NCBI GenBank assembly: GCA_020637615.1
Contig: JACKKC010000027.1
Location: 1 to 42,245 of the forward strand
DNA from: Rhodovulum sp.
Lineage (GTDB): Bacteria; Pseudomonadota; Alphaproteobacteria; Rhodobacterales; Rhodobacteraceae
Direction: 5' to 3'
Length of the DNA stretch: 42,245 nt
Positions 16,202-24,069 of the stretch are shown in pieces. The stretch's first letter is position 1; the number at the start of each line of letters is the position of its first letter. Below the pieces are notes generated by a model, which saw only the letters and a list, made by a program, of their open reading frames with translations, was not told the DNA's origin and ran no database searches. A program made the translations under genes and the position numbers.

Positions 16202-17119
16202 ATGCAGACCACCTTGAAAGGCGAGACGACGCTTGTCGGAATGGGGCTCCATTCCGGCCGTCCGGCGCGGCTGCGCCTCCGTCCCGCCAGCGAGGGTGGC
16301 ATCCGCTTCCACCGGGTGGACGTGACCGACCGCGACAACGTCATCCCCGCGCGCTTCGACCTGGTGAGCGACACCCGGCTCTGCACCGTGCTGAGCAATG
16401 CCGCCGGGGTCTCGGTCTCGACCGTGGAGCATCTGATGGCGGCGCTGGCCGGGACCGGCGTGACCCATGCCATCGTCGAGATCGACGGACCGGAAGTGCC
16501 GATCATGGACGGCAGCTCGCTGCGTTTCGTCCAGGCGATCCTGCGCGCCGGGCTGCGCGGCCTCGGCGGCCCGCAGCGGGCGATCCGCGTGCTCGCGCCG
16601 GTGCGCGTGGTGGAGGGCGACGCGCGGGCGGAGCTCGCGCCCGCCCAGACGCTCTCGATCGATTTCGAGATCGACTTTCCCGATGCGGCGATCGGGCGGC
16701 AGTCCCGCGCCATGGCGATGGTCAACGGCGCCTTCGTCCACGAGTTGAGCGATTGCCGCACCTTCTGCCGGCGGGTGGAGGTCGAGGCGATGCGGGCCAG
16801 CGGGCTGGCGCTGGGTGGTTCGCTCGACAATGCCGTGGTCGTCGAGGGCGACCGCGTGCTGAACCCCGGCGGTTTCCGGCGGGTGGACGAATGCGTGCGG
16901 CACAAGATGCTCGACGCGGTCGGCGACCTCGCGCTCGCGGGTGCGCCGATCCTCGGCGCCTATCGCGGGGTCCGGGCCGGCCATGGCCTCACGAACCGGC
17001 TGCTGCGGCGGCTCTTCGCGACCGAGGGCGCCTGGGAGGAGGTCGTCATCGACGCCGCCACCGCCCGCCGGCTGCCCGGCGCGGGCCTCGGCATGGCGGA
17101 TCTTCGCCGCGCCGGCTGA
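16202..17119 (+). CDS. lpxC: UDP-3-O-acyl-N-acetylglucosamine deacetylase LpxC
   Basis: 305 residues. LpxC is the zinc deacetylase and committed step of lipid A synthesis, cytosolic. Zinc ligands and catalytic residues are in place: H77 in VEHLMAALAG, H234 and D238 in HKMLDAVGDLAL, and the catalytic H261 in AGHGLTNRLLRRL; the EIDGPEVPIMDGSS segment is typical. ATG 16202 gives the M-Q-T-T-L-K start usual in relatives; an in-frame ATG at 16148 would add 18 residues. It has its own promoter and terminator, so it is probably monocistronic. Confidence 0.96.
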   Translation: MQTTLKGETTLVGMGLHSGRPARLRLRPASEGGIRFHRVDVTDRDNVIPARFDLVSDTRLCTVLSNAAGVSVSTVEHLMAALAGTGVTHAIVEIDGPEVPIMDGSSLRFVQAILRAGLRGLGGPQRAIRVLAPVRVVEGDARAELAPAQTLSIDFEIDFPDAAIGRQSRAMAMVNGAFVHELSDCRTFCRRVEVEAMRASGLALGGSLDNAVVVEGDRVLNPGGFRRVDECVRHKMLDAVGDLALAGAPILGAYRGVRAGHGLTNRLLRRLFATEGAWEEVVIDAATARRLPGAGLGMADLRRAG

Positions 17120-17141
17120 GGCGGAGCGGCGGTCGAGGGGT

Positions 17142-17170
17142 GCAGCCCGTCCGGGCTGCGCTTTTCGTTT
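17142..17170 (+). terminator. Intrinsic terminator after lpxC
   Basis: GCAGCCC (17142-17148) pairs perfectly with GGGCTGC (17153-17159) around GTCC and is followed by GCTTTTCGTTT. It lies 22 bases after the lpxC stop. Confidence 0.85.
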
Positions 17171-17255
17171 CAACCCCCCGGAAAGCTGTGCTACCTCGTT
17201 GCCGTCGACGGGGCCCGCGCGGCGCTTCGTTGGGTCGAAAGCCTCAGGGGTAACG

Positions 17256-18122
17256 ATGATTTTCGTGCGACGTTGGGGGCGGTTTCCGGCACTTGCCGCC
17301 ACTCTCGGAATGACGCTCGCGCTGGGGGCCTGCAGCTACCTGCCCGCCTCGCTGGGAGGCCAGCCGAAGGCCCCCATCGAAACGCGATCGCCGCAGGAGA
17401 TCTATCTCGACGGCGAGGCCTTGCTCGCGACCAACCAGCCGCGCGAGGCCGGCGAGATGTTCGGCGAGGTCGAGCGGCTCTATCCCTATTCGGAATGGGC
17501 CAAGCGGGCGATGCTGATGTCGGCCTTCGCCTATCACGAGGGCTCGCTCTTCGCCGAGAGCCGGGCGGCGGCGGAACGCTATCTCGATTTCTATCCCGCG
17601 GACGTGGACGCGCCCTATGCGCAGTTCCTGATCGCGCTGAGCTATTACGACCAGATCGTCGACATCGGCCGCGACCAGTCCAATACCTTCGACGCGCTGC
17701 AGGAGATGCGCGACATCATCGAGCGCTATCCCGACAGCGAGTACGCGGCCTCCGCGCAGCTGAAGTTCGAGCTCGCACTCGACCATCTCGCGGGCAAGGA
17801 GATGGAGATCGGGCGCTACTACCTCAACCGGGGCTTCTACACCGCCGCGATCAACCGCTTCCGGGTGGTGGTCGAGGATTACCAGACGACCACCCACACG
17901 CCGGAGGCCCTGCATCGGCTGGTCGAGAGCTATCTCTCGCTTGGGCTGGTCGACGAGGCCCAGACCGCGGCGGCGATCCTGGGGCACAATTTCCGCGGCT
18001 CGCCCTGGTACGCCGACAGCTACGTGCTCCTGACCGGGCGCGGGCTGCGTCCGGCCGACGTGGAGAGCGGCAGCTGGCTGAACCAGACCTATCGGCAGGT
18101 GGTGCAGGGGAAATGGCGCTGA
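17256..18122 (+). CDS. bamD: Outer membrane assembly lipoprotein BamD
   Basis: 288 residues. BamD is the essential TPR lipoprotein of the BAM complex that inserts outer-membrane beta barrels. An N-terminal signal peptide ends in the lipobox LGAC with the lipidated Cys26. The mature part holds the family TPR pattern: DGEALLATNQPREAGEMF, YPYSEWAKRAMLMSAFAYHE, and IALSYYDQIVDIGRDQ with the typical ERYPDSEYA motif. ATG 17256 has AGGGG about seven bases upstream. recN begins 19 bases downstream on the same strand, so the pair may be co-transcribed. Confidence 0.94.
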   Translation: MIFVRRWGRFPALAATLGMTLALGACSYLPASLGGQPKAPIETRSPQEIYLDGEALLATNQPREAGEMFGEVERLYPYSEWAKRAMLMSAFAYHEGSLFAESRAAAERYLDFYPADVDAPYAQFLIALSYYDQIVDIGRDQSNTFDALQEMRDIIERYPDSEYAASAQLKFELALDHLAGKEMEIGRYYLNRGFYTAAINRFRVVVEDYQTTTHTPEALHRLVESYLSLGLVDEAQTAAAILGHNFRGSPWYADSYVLLTGRGLRPADVESGSWLNQTYRQVVQGKWR

Positions 18123-18141
18123 GGGCTGACGACGGGCCGGG

Positions 18142-19791
18142 ATGCTGCGCGCGCTGACAATCCGGGACATGGTCCTGATCGAGCGCGCGGAGCTCGGCTT
18201 CGAGCCCGGGCTGAACGTGCTGACCGGCGAGACCGGGGCCGGCAAGTCGATCCTGCTCGATTCTCTCGGATTCGTGCTCGGCTGGCGCGGGCGGGGCGAT
18301 CTGGTGCGCAGCGGGGCCGCCCGGGGCGAGGTGACCGCCGAGTTCGAGCTTCCCGAGGGCCATGCGGCGCAGGCGATCCTGCGCGCGGGCGGCCTGCCCG
18401 AGGAGGATCTGCTGCTGCTGCGGCGGAGCCTCGGGGCCGACGGGCGCCGTCAGGCCTGGGTGAACGACCGCCGGGTGACGGCCGAGACGCTCCGCGCGCT
18501 CGCCGATGCGCTGGTCGAGCTGCACGGCCAGCAGGACGACCGCGGCCTGCTCGATCCGCGCGGCCATCGCGACCTGCTCGACGACTTCGCCGGAGCGGGG
18601 GAGCAGGCCCTTGCGGTGCGGCAGGCCTGGGCCGCGCGCGCGGGCGCCGCGGCGGCGCTCGAGGCGGCGAAGGCGGCGCGGGAGGAGGCGGCGCGGGATG
18701 CGGATTATCTCGCCCATGCCCTGGCCGAGCTCGACGCGCTCGCCCCGGAGCCGGAGGAAGAGGCCGCGCTGGACGCGCGGCGCCGGGCGCTGCGGGCGGC
18801 GGAGCGGATCCGCGCGGATGTGGCGCGGGCGGCGGAGGCGCTGGGACCCGAGGGGGCCGAGGCGCCGCTGATCGAGGCGCTGCGCCGGCTGGAGGCGGCG
18901 GCGGGATCCGCGGAGGGCCTGCTCGATCCGGCGCTCGACGGGCTCGGGCGGCTCCTGGGCGAGCTCTCCGAGGTGCTCGGCGCCGTCGAGGCGGTGCAGG
19001 CGGCGATCGGCATCGATCCGGGCGAGCTGGAGCGAGTCGAGGAGCGGCTCTTCGCGATCCGCGGCCTCGCGCGCAAGCATCAGGTTCCGCCCGATGCGCT
19101 GGCGGATCTCGCCGCGGACCTGCGGGCACGGCTGCGGGCGCTCGAGGAGGCCGATGCCGGTCTCGACCGCCTCGCCGCGGCGCTGGCCGCGGCGGAGGCG
19201 GCCTATGCGGCGGCGGCCGGGGCGCTCTCGGCGCGGCGCGCCGAAGCGGCGCTGCGCCTCGACGGGATGATGGCGGGGGAACTGCCGGCGCTGAAGCTCG
19301 AGCGGGCGGTCTTCGTCACCGAGCTCGCGCCCGGCGAGCCCGGGCCGGGGGGCAGCGACCGGGTGCGCTTCACCGTCGCGACCAACCCCGGCGCCGCGCC
19401 CGGGCCGATCGACCGCATCGCCTCGGGGGGGGAGCTCTCGCGCTTCCTGCTGGCGCTGAAGGTCTGTCTCGGCGGCCAGAGCGGGGCGCTGACGCTGATC
19501 TTCGACGAGATCGACCGCGGCGTGGGCGGTGCGACGGCGGATGCGGTGGGGCGGCGGCTCCAGGCGCTCGGCGAGGGCGCGCAGGTGCTGGTGGTCACCC
19601 ATGCGCCGCAGGTCGCGGCGCGCGGCCGGCATCACTGGCGGGTCGGCAAGACCGTCGCCGGCGGCGCGGCGCGCACCGAGGTCACCCGGCTCACGCCGGC
19701 CCAGCGCCGCGAGGAGATCGCGCGCATGCTGGCCGGCGACGTGATCACCGACGAGGCCCGCGCCGCGGCCGGGGTGCTGATGGAGGGGTGA
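18142..19791 (+). CDS. recN: DNA repair protein RecN
   Basis: 549 residues, the usual RecN length. RecN is an SMC-like cytosolic ATPase recruited to double-strand breaks. Walker A GETGAGKS at 29-36, the long Ala/Glu-rich coiled-coil arms (about 160-370), the ABC signature IASGGELSRFLLALK, and Walker B LIFDEIDRGVGG are all present, as is VVTHAPQVAA. ATG 18142 follows a GGG-rich site. It follows bamD as in many alphaproteobacteria. No LexA-type GTTC-N7-GTTC box was seen in the short gap before it. Confidence 0.95.
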   Translation: MLRALTIRDMVLIERAELGFEPGLNVLTGETGAGKSILLDSLGFVLGWRGRGDLVRSGAARGEVTAEFELPEGHAAQAILRAGGLPEEDLLLLRRSLGADGRRQAWVNDRRVTAETLRALADALVELHGQQDDRGLLDPRGHRDLLDDFAGAGEQALAVRQAWAARAGAAAALEAAKAAREEAARDADYLAHALAELDALAPEPEEEAALDARRRALRAAERIRADVARAAEALGPEGAEAPLIEALRRLEAAAGSAEGLLDPALDGLGRLLGELSEVLGAVEAVQAAIGIDPGELERVEERLFAIRGLARKHQVPPDALADLAADLRARLRALEEADAGLDRLAAALAAAEAAYAAAAGALSARRAEAALRLDGMMAGELPALKLERAVFVTELAPGEPGPGGSDRVRFTVATNPGAAPGPIDRIASGGELSRFLLALKVCLGGQSGALTLIFDEIDRGVGGATADAVGRRLQALGEGAQVLVVTHAPQVAARGRHHWRVGKTVAGGAARTEVTRLTPAQRREEIARMLAGDVITDEARAAAGVLMEG

Positions 19792-19871
19792 GCGGCGGTG
19801 CTGTCGCCGCTGCGGGCCGACGTCTTTCCCCCGTGTCGGTGCAACCTTCCCTTCGTGGATTTGGCAAGGAC

Positions 19872-19943
19872 AAATCCGCGCGCGCCTGCCTGCCCCCCGG
19901 CAGGCGCGACAAGCGCGCCAGCCAGGCAGACGCGCGCGGATTA
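19872..19943. repeat. Long imperfect inverted repeat in the recN/aminopeptidase P gap
   Basis: The 21 bases at 19872-19892 and 19923-19943 are inverted copies with two mismatches (cores ATCCGCGCGCG and CGCGCGCGGAT, then CTGCCTG/CAGGCAG), with a 30-base loop. They lie between two convergent genes. With the second hairpin at 20001-20039 this 322-base gap is highly structured and holds no supported gene. It resembles dispersed intergenic repeats of related genomes, which cannot be checked here. Confidence 0.65.
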
Positions 19944-20000
19944 CCCGCCGATTGTGAAACCCGACCCCCCTCGGTCTCCGCGCTCGCGCGCTCCAACCGA

Positions 20001-20039
20001 CGAACCGGCGCGAGGCAGTGCCTCGCGTTTTCCGGTTCG
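20001..20039 (+). terminator. Nested hairpin with T-run, likely recN terminator
   Basis: Inner stem CGCGAGGC (20009-20016) / GCCTCGCG (20020-20027) with loop AGT is followed by TTTT (20028-20031) on the + strand. Outer arms CGAACCGG (20001-20008) and CCGGTTCG (20032-20039) are also perfect, so two nested alternatives exist. It could end the recN transcript, though it is 217 bases beyond the gene. Confidence 0.6.
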
Positions 20040-20113
20040 GGGTGGTCCACGGTGATCGATTCACCCGGAGACCGCATGAGGCGAAGGTGCGGCCGGCCCG
20101 CCTCCGGTCGGGG

Positions 20114-21931
20114 CTACGGGCCGTCGGCAAGCGGCCGGCAGGCGGCGGCGAGCCATTGCGCATCCTCGGCATCGACGAGTGGCGCGAGGTCCGCGGCGAC
20201 GCGGGCGTGATAGGCGTCGAGCCAGTCCCGTTCGGCGGGGTCGAGGAGGCCCGCGTCGATCAGGCGGCGGTCGATCGGGGCGAGGGTGAGGGTCTCGAAG
20301 GCATGCATCGGCCGCTCGCCGCCCTGGGGTATTTCCGCGGGCTGGACCACGGCGAGGTTCTCGATGCGGATGCCGTAGAGGCCCTCGCGGTAGTTGCCCG
20401 GCTCGATCGAGAGGATCATCCCCGCGCGGATCGGCTCGGTGGAGCGCCGCGAGAGGCCCGCGGGGCCTTCGTGCACGCCGAGATAGGATCCGACCCCATG
20501 GCCGGTGCCGTGGTCGTAGTCGAGCCCGGCCTGCCAGAGCGCGGTGCGCGCGACCGCGTCGATGTCGCGCCCGGCGAGACCCTCTGGCCAGCGCAGCCGC
20601 GACATGGCGATCAGCCCGCGCAGCACGAGCGTGAAGCGCCGGCGCGCGTCCGCCGGTGCCGGGCCGGTCGCCAGGGTGCGGGTGATGTCGGTCGTGCCGT
20701 CGTCGTACTGGCCGCCGCTGTCGACGAGCAGCAAGTCGCCGGGGGCGATGGTGCGATTGGTCGCCTCGTTCACGCGGTAGTGCACGATGGCGCCGTCGGG
20801 GCCGGCGCCGCAGATCGTCTCGAAGGAGATGTCGCGCAGGGCGCCGGTGGCGGTGCGGATCTCCTCGAGCCGGCGCACCACGTCGATCTCGGTCAGGCCG
20901 CCCCGGGGTGCGGTCCGGTCGAGCCAGGCGAGGAAGGCGACCATCGCCGCGCCGTCGCGGCGATGCGCGCTGCGGGCGCCGGCGATCTCGGCCTCGGTCT
21001 TGCAGGCCTTGGGCAGGATGGAAGGATCGGTTCGCCAGACGATCGCCGCCCCGGAGGCGGCGGCGAGCCGGTCGGCGATCCAGACCGGGGTGCGGGCCTT
21101 GTCGAGCGCGACCCGGCCGGTCAGCTCGGCGAGGTGCTGGCCGAGATCCTCGGGCACGTGGATCGCCACTTCATTGCCGAGATGGCTGCGCAGCTCGGCA
21201 TCGACCTTGGCCAGGTCGGCGAAGAGATCGACCCGCCCCTCGGCATGGAGGATGGCGAAGGCATGGGCGACCGGGGTCCGGGCCACGTCGCCGCCGCGGA
21301 CGTTCAGGAGCCAGGCGATCGAATCGGGCGCGGCGATCACCGCGGCGGCAAGGTCGTTCTCGCGCAGCTCGCCGGCGAGGCGCGCGCGCTTCTCGGCGGC
21401 GCTGCGGCCGGCCAGCGCCGCGGCATGCGGGCGGATCCGCGCCCTGGGGGCTTCGGGCTGGTCCTCCCAGACCGCGTCGACGAGATTGTGGATGCCGACG
21501 AGCTCGAGCCCGTGCGGCGCCAGCGCCTCGCGCAGCGCCTCGATCTCGCCGAATGTGTGCAGCCAGGGGTCGAAGCCGATCCGCCCGCCCTCGGGCAGGA
21601 CGCCGGCGAGCCAGTCGGCGGGCTTGTCCTCGGGATGGCGGCAGAGCGCGAAGCGCGTGCCGTCCACCTCGGCGCGGGCCTGGAGCGTGTAGCGGCTGTC
21701 GACGAAAAGCGCGGCCTGGGCCGCGGTGACGACGGCGAGGCCGGCCGACCCGGTGAAGCCGGTGAGCCAGGCCAGCCGCTCGTCCCGCGGCGCCACGGTC
21801 TCGCCCTGATGCGCGTCGGCGCGCGGCACGAGGAAGCCGTCGACGCCGGCCTCCTCCATGGCCCGGCGCAGGGGCGGCAGGCGAAATGCGGCGGTTTCGG
21901 GCGTGGTTCGGCGGCGGAAATCCTGGAGCAT
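20114..21931 (-). CDS. Xaa-Pro aminopeptidase (M24B, aminopeptidase P)
   Basis: 605 residues, the three-domain long form like eukaryotic XPNPEP1. A cytosolic metal peptidase that removes an N-terminal residue before proline. Two creatinase-like N-terminal domains precede the pita-bread domain with all five metal ligands: D404 and D415 in VDSGGQYDDGTTDITRT, H478 in GTGHGVGSYLGVHEGP, E510 in SIEPGNY and E524 in GIRIEN. The ATG at 21931 has AGGG eight bases upstream; longer frames are antisense extensions. Convergent with recN. Confidence 0.93.
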   Translation of the reverse strand: MLQDFRRRTTPETAAFRLPPLRRAMEEAGVDGFLVPRADAHQGETVAPRDERLAWLTGFTGSAGLAVVTAAQAALFVDSRYTLQARAEVDGTRFALCRHPEDKPADWLAGVLPEGGRIGFDPWLHTFGEIEALREALAPHGLELVGIHNLVDAVWEDQPEAPRARIRPHAAALAGRSAAEKRARLAGELRENDLAAAVIAAPDSIAWLLNVRGGDVARTPVAHAFAILHAEGRVDLFADLAKVDAELRSHLGNEVAIHVPEDLGQHLAELTGRVALDKARTPVWIADRLAAASGAAIVWRTDPSILPKACKTEAEIAGARSAHRRDGAAMVAFLAWLDRTAPRGGLTEIDVVRRLEEIRTATGALRDISFETICGAGPDGAIVHYRVNEATNRTIAPGDLLLVDSGGQYDDGTTDITRTLATGPAPADARRRFTLVLRGLIAMSRLRWPEGLAGRDIDAVARTALWQAGLDYDHGTGHGVGSYLGVHEGPAGLSRRSTEPIRAGMILSIEPGNYREGLYGIRIENLAVVQPAEIPQGGERPMHAFETLTLAPIDRRLIDAGLLDPAERDWLDAYHARVAADLAPLVDAEDAQWLAAACRPLADGP

Positions 21932-22087
21932 CGGCGATCCCTGGCGCCGCCGGTGGGGCGGCCTGTTAACCGCTCTCTCTAAACGGCGGTTTGCAGCGCG
22001 CGTCAATGAAGGTAGGATTACGAGTGGATGAATCGCCTGTAAGTTGAGGTCACCTACACACCGAGACCGTCTGCAAACGAGAATGCC

Positions 22088-22369
22088 ATGCGAATTCTTC
22101 TCGCCGCCCTGCTGATGGGCGCAGCTTTCCTTCTCGCCATTGCCGACTGGCAGGCCACGCTCGGCCAGGGCTATGCCTATCGCCTGCGATCGATCGACCA
22201 GGCGCTGGCGGGGGTCTGGCCCGGCTGGCACGCCCGGTTCGTCGAGGGCTGGCAGCTGCACGGGTTCCTGCTGTGGGATCCGGTCGGGGCCTTCCTCATG
22301 GCGCTGCCGCTGGCGCTGGTCCTCGCCGCGATGGCGATGCTGCTCTGGGTGTCCCGGGCGCGGCGCTGA
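22088..22369 (+). CDS. Small membrane protein of unknown function
   Basis: 93 residues with two hydrophobic segments: an N-terminal one (about 2-20, ending IADW) that could be a signal anchor, and a C-terminal one (about 61-88) before a short basic tail. Between them lies an aromatic-rich loop (GVWPGWHARFVEGWQLHGF). I do not recognise the family. It is divergent from the aminopeptidase P gene with 156 bases between, and stands alone on the + strand. The ribosome site (CGAGAA) is modest, yet the codon use matches the neighbours. Confidence 0.6.
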   Translation: MRILLAALLMGAAFLLAIADWQATLGQGYAYRLRSIDQALAGVWPGWHARFVEGWQLHGFLLWDPVGAFLMALPLALVLAAMAMLLWVSRARR

Positions 22370-22396
22370 AGCGACCGGCCGGGAACCGATCCGGGC

Positions 22397-22415
22397 TGTG
22401 TGCGCGCGCGCACAT
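22397..22415. repeat. Alternating purine-pyrimidine palindrome
   Basis: A run of 19 strictly alternating bases contains the perfect 16-base palindrome TGTGCGCGCGCGCACA (22399-22414). Such tracts can adopt Z-DNA or cruciform structure. It lies in the 286-base gap between two convergent genes. Nothing else supported is seen there apart from a GC-rich hairpin-prone stretch near 22580-22615. Confidence 0.6.
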
Positions 22416-22655
22416 CGAGCCATCATGTTGGAATCATGAAGGAAACGCCGTCGCGTTAGCCGGATCTTCACGTTGAGCGACAGGGCCCCATACGGACGGC
22501 CCTTCCACAGGACTGACGTCCGTGGTGCGGTTTCACCGTCGGTCGAGGATCGGGAAGAGTCGGCCCTGGACGGTGCGCCTCGCGCGCCGGCCCCCGGCAG
22601 GGCCGGGGACACCCGGCCGGCACGGAATGAACTCCGGCGGCGTGGGTCGGTGGTA

Positions 22656-23738
22656 TCAGACGAAGGCCACCTGGGCGATCGGCGGCAGATGCGCGTCGAT
22701 CTGCTGCCATTCCTCGCCGCCGCTTTCGCTGACCCAGAGATTGCCGGTGGTCGAACCCATGGCGAGGCGTTCGCCGCTCGCATCCACCACCAGCGCGTGG
22801 CGATAGACGAGATCGTAGCTGCCGCGCTCGGGCAGGCCGCGGCCGAGCACCTCGAAGCTCGCGCCGCCGTCGCGCGTCCGCGTGACCACCATGCGGCCAT
22901 CGACCGGCACCCGGCATTCGTCCTTGACCGCGGGCGCGAACCAGGCGGTCGCGGGGTCGGAAGGATGCGGCGCGACGGCGAAGCCGAAGACCGAGGGCAT
23001 CGGCGCCTCGATCTCGCCGAAGGTCTCCGCCGCATCGGTGGAGCGGAAGATGCCGTTGTGGTGCTGGCACCAGACCACGTCGGGCGAGGCGGCGCAGGTG
23101 GCGACGAGATGCGGGTCCTGGACATTGGCGTCATAGGCGCGCTCGGGCGGCATGTAGGCATTGCGCAGGCCCTGTCCCGCGAGCCGCCACGAAGCGCCGC
23201 GATCGTCGCTCTTCCAGACGCCGCCGCAGGAGATGCCGAGGGTCATGCGCTCGGGATCGCGCGGGTCGATGCAGATCGAATGGATGCCGGGATGGTCGAA
23301 GCCGCCGCCGAACCATTCGCCCCGTTCGGGCCGGGACCAGAGCGAGTCGACCAGCGACCAGGTCTCGCCCCGGTCGGGGCTCACGAAGAGCCCGCCGGGC
23401 AGGGTGCCGGCCCAGATCTCGCCCAGCCGGTCCGGCCCGCCCGCGGCCAGCGTCCAGATCATGTCGAGCGCCGGCGCCTCGGCATCCGGCTCCGGCGCGG
23501 CCGGATAGGCGGGGGCGGGCAGTTCCTCCCAGCTCGCGCCGTCGTTCCCGGAGCGGTGCAGCTTGCAGCCGAAATGCCCCAGCCGCAGCGCGGCGTAGAG
23601 CGTGCCGTCGCGCGGGTCGCGCAGGATCGCGCTGACCGGCTCGCCGAGGAAGGCGGCGGCGCCGGCCTCCCAGCCGCGGTTCCTGCGCCGGATCGGGACC
23701 AGCCCCTTGCGGCTGGCGACATAGAGCCCTTCCGTCAT
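22656..23738 (-). CDS. Six-Asp-box beta-propeller protein (sialidase-like fold)
   Basis: 360 residues with six BNR/Asp-box motifs at regular spacing: SGNDGASW 63-70, SPDRGETW 120-127, SDDRGASW 177-184, STDAAETF 233-240, TRDGGASF 288-295 and SESGGEEW 337-344. This spacing fits a six-bladed propeller like the sialidase/photosystem-assembly (Ycf48) folds. No signal peptide is seen and the catalytic Arg triad of sialidases is not evident, so a binding or scaffold role is as likely as hydrolysis. It starts three bases after the MoaD-like gene, whose stop lies within its ribosome site (GGGAGGGTGAGGC), implying coupled translation. Confidence 0.85.
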   Translation of the reverse strand: MTEGLYVASRKGLVPIRRRNRGWEAGAAAFLGEPVSAILRDPRDGTLYAALRLGHFGCKLHRSGNDGASWEELPAPAYPAAPEPDAEAPALDMIWTLAAGGPDRLGEIWAGTLPGGLFVSPDRGETWSLVDSLWSRPERGEWFGGGFDHPGIHSICIDPRDPERMTLGISCGGVWKSDDRGASWRLAGQGLRNAYMPPERAYDANVQDPHLVATCAASPDVVWCQHHNGIFRSTDAAETFGEIEAPMPSVFGFAVAPHPSDPATAWFAPAVKDECRVPVDGRMVVTRTRDGGASFEVLGRGLPERGSYDLVYRHALVVDASGERLAMGSTTGNLWVSESGGEEWQQIDAHLPPIAQVAFV

Positions 23739-23741
23739 GCC

Positions 23742-24011
23742 TCACCCTCCCGAAAGCGCCTGAAGCACGTAGATCTCGTCGTCGCGGCCGACCGGGTCGG
23801 CGAGCCCCAGCCTGTCCGCGATCATCGCATTGTTGACGAAGACATTGACATGGCGCCGCAGCCGGCCCTGCTCGTCGAGCACGTAGCCGCGCAGGAGCGG
23901 ATCCTCGGCGAAGACCGCGTCCAGCGCCTCGCGCACCGTCGCGCCCTCGACCGCGGTGACGGGGGTCTCGCGGTGGCGCCTCAGATTCCCGGTGAAACTG
24001 ACCTGCGGCAT
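23742..24011 (-). CDS. MoaD/ThiS-like ubiquitin-fold protein ending in Gly-Gly
   Basis: 89 residues. The pattern VSFTGNLRRH, VREALDAVF, VNVFVNN and the C-terminus YVLQALSGG fit the beta-grasp sulfur-carrier family, in which the terminal glycine is adenylated and thiocarboxylated by an E1-like enzyme. The start ATG at 24011 gives the normal N-terminal beta strand; a longer frame to 24050 is unlikely. The ribosome site is weak. It is followed after three bases by the Asp-box gene, so the two are probably one functional unit. No moaE, thiF or E1 gene is in the window. Whether it serves cofactor synthesis or protein modification is unknown. Confidence 0.85.
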   Translation of the reverse strand: MPQVSFTGNLRRHRETPVTAVEGATVREALDAVFAEDPLLRGYVLDEQGRLRRHVNVFVNNAMIADRLGLADPVGRDDEIYVLQALSGG

Positions 24012-24069
24012 GGTTGCGGCTGCTTTCGCGCGAAGTGTCGCACAAGGCACAAGCGCTGCAAAGGCCCGT

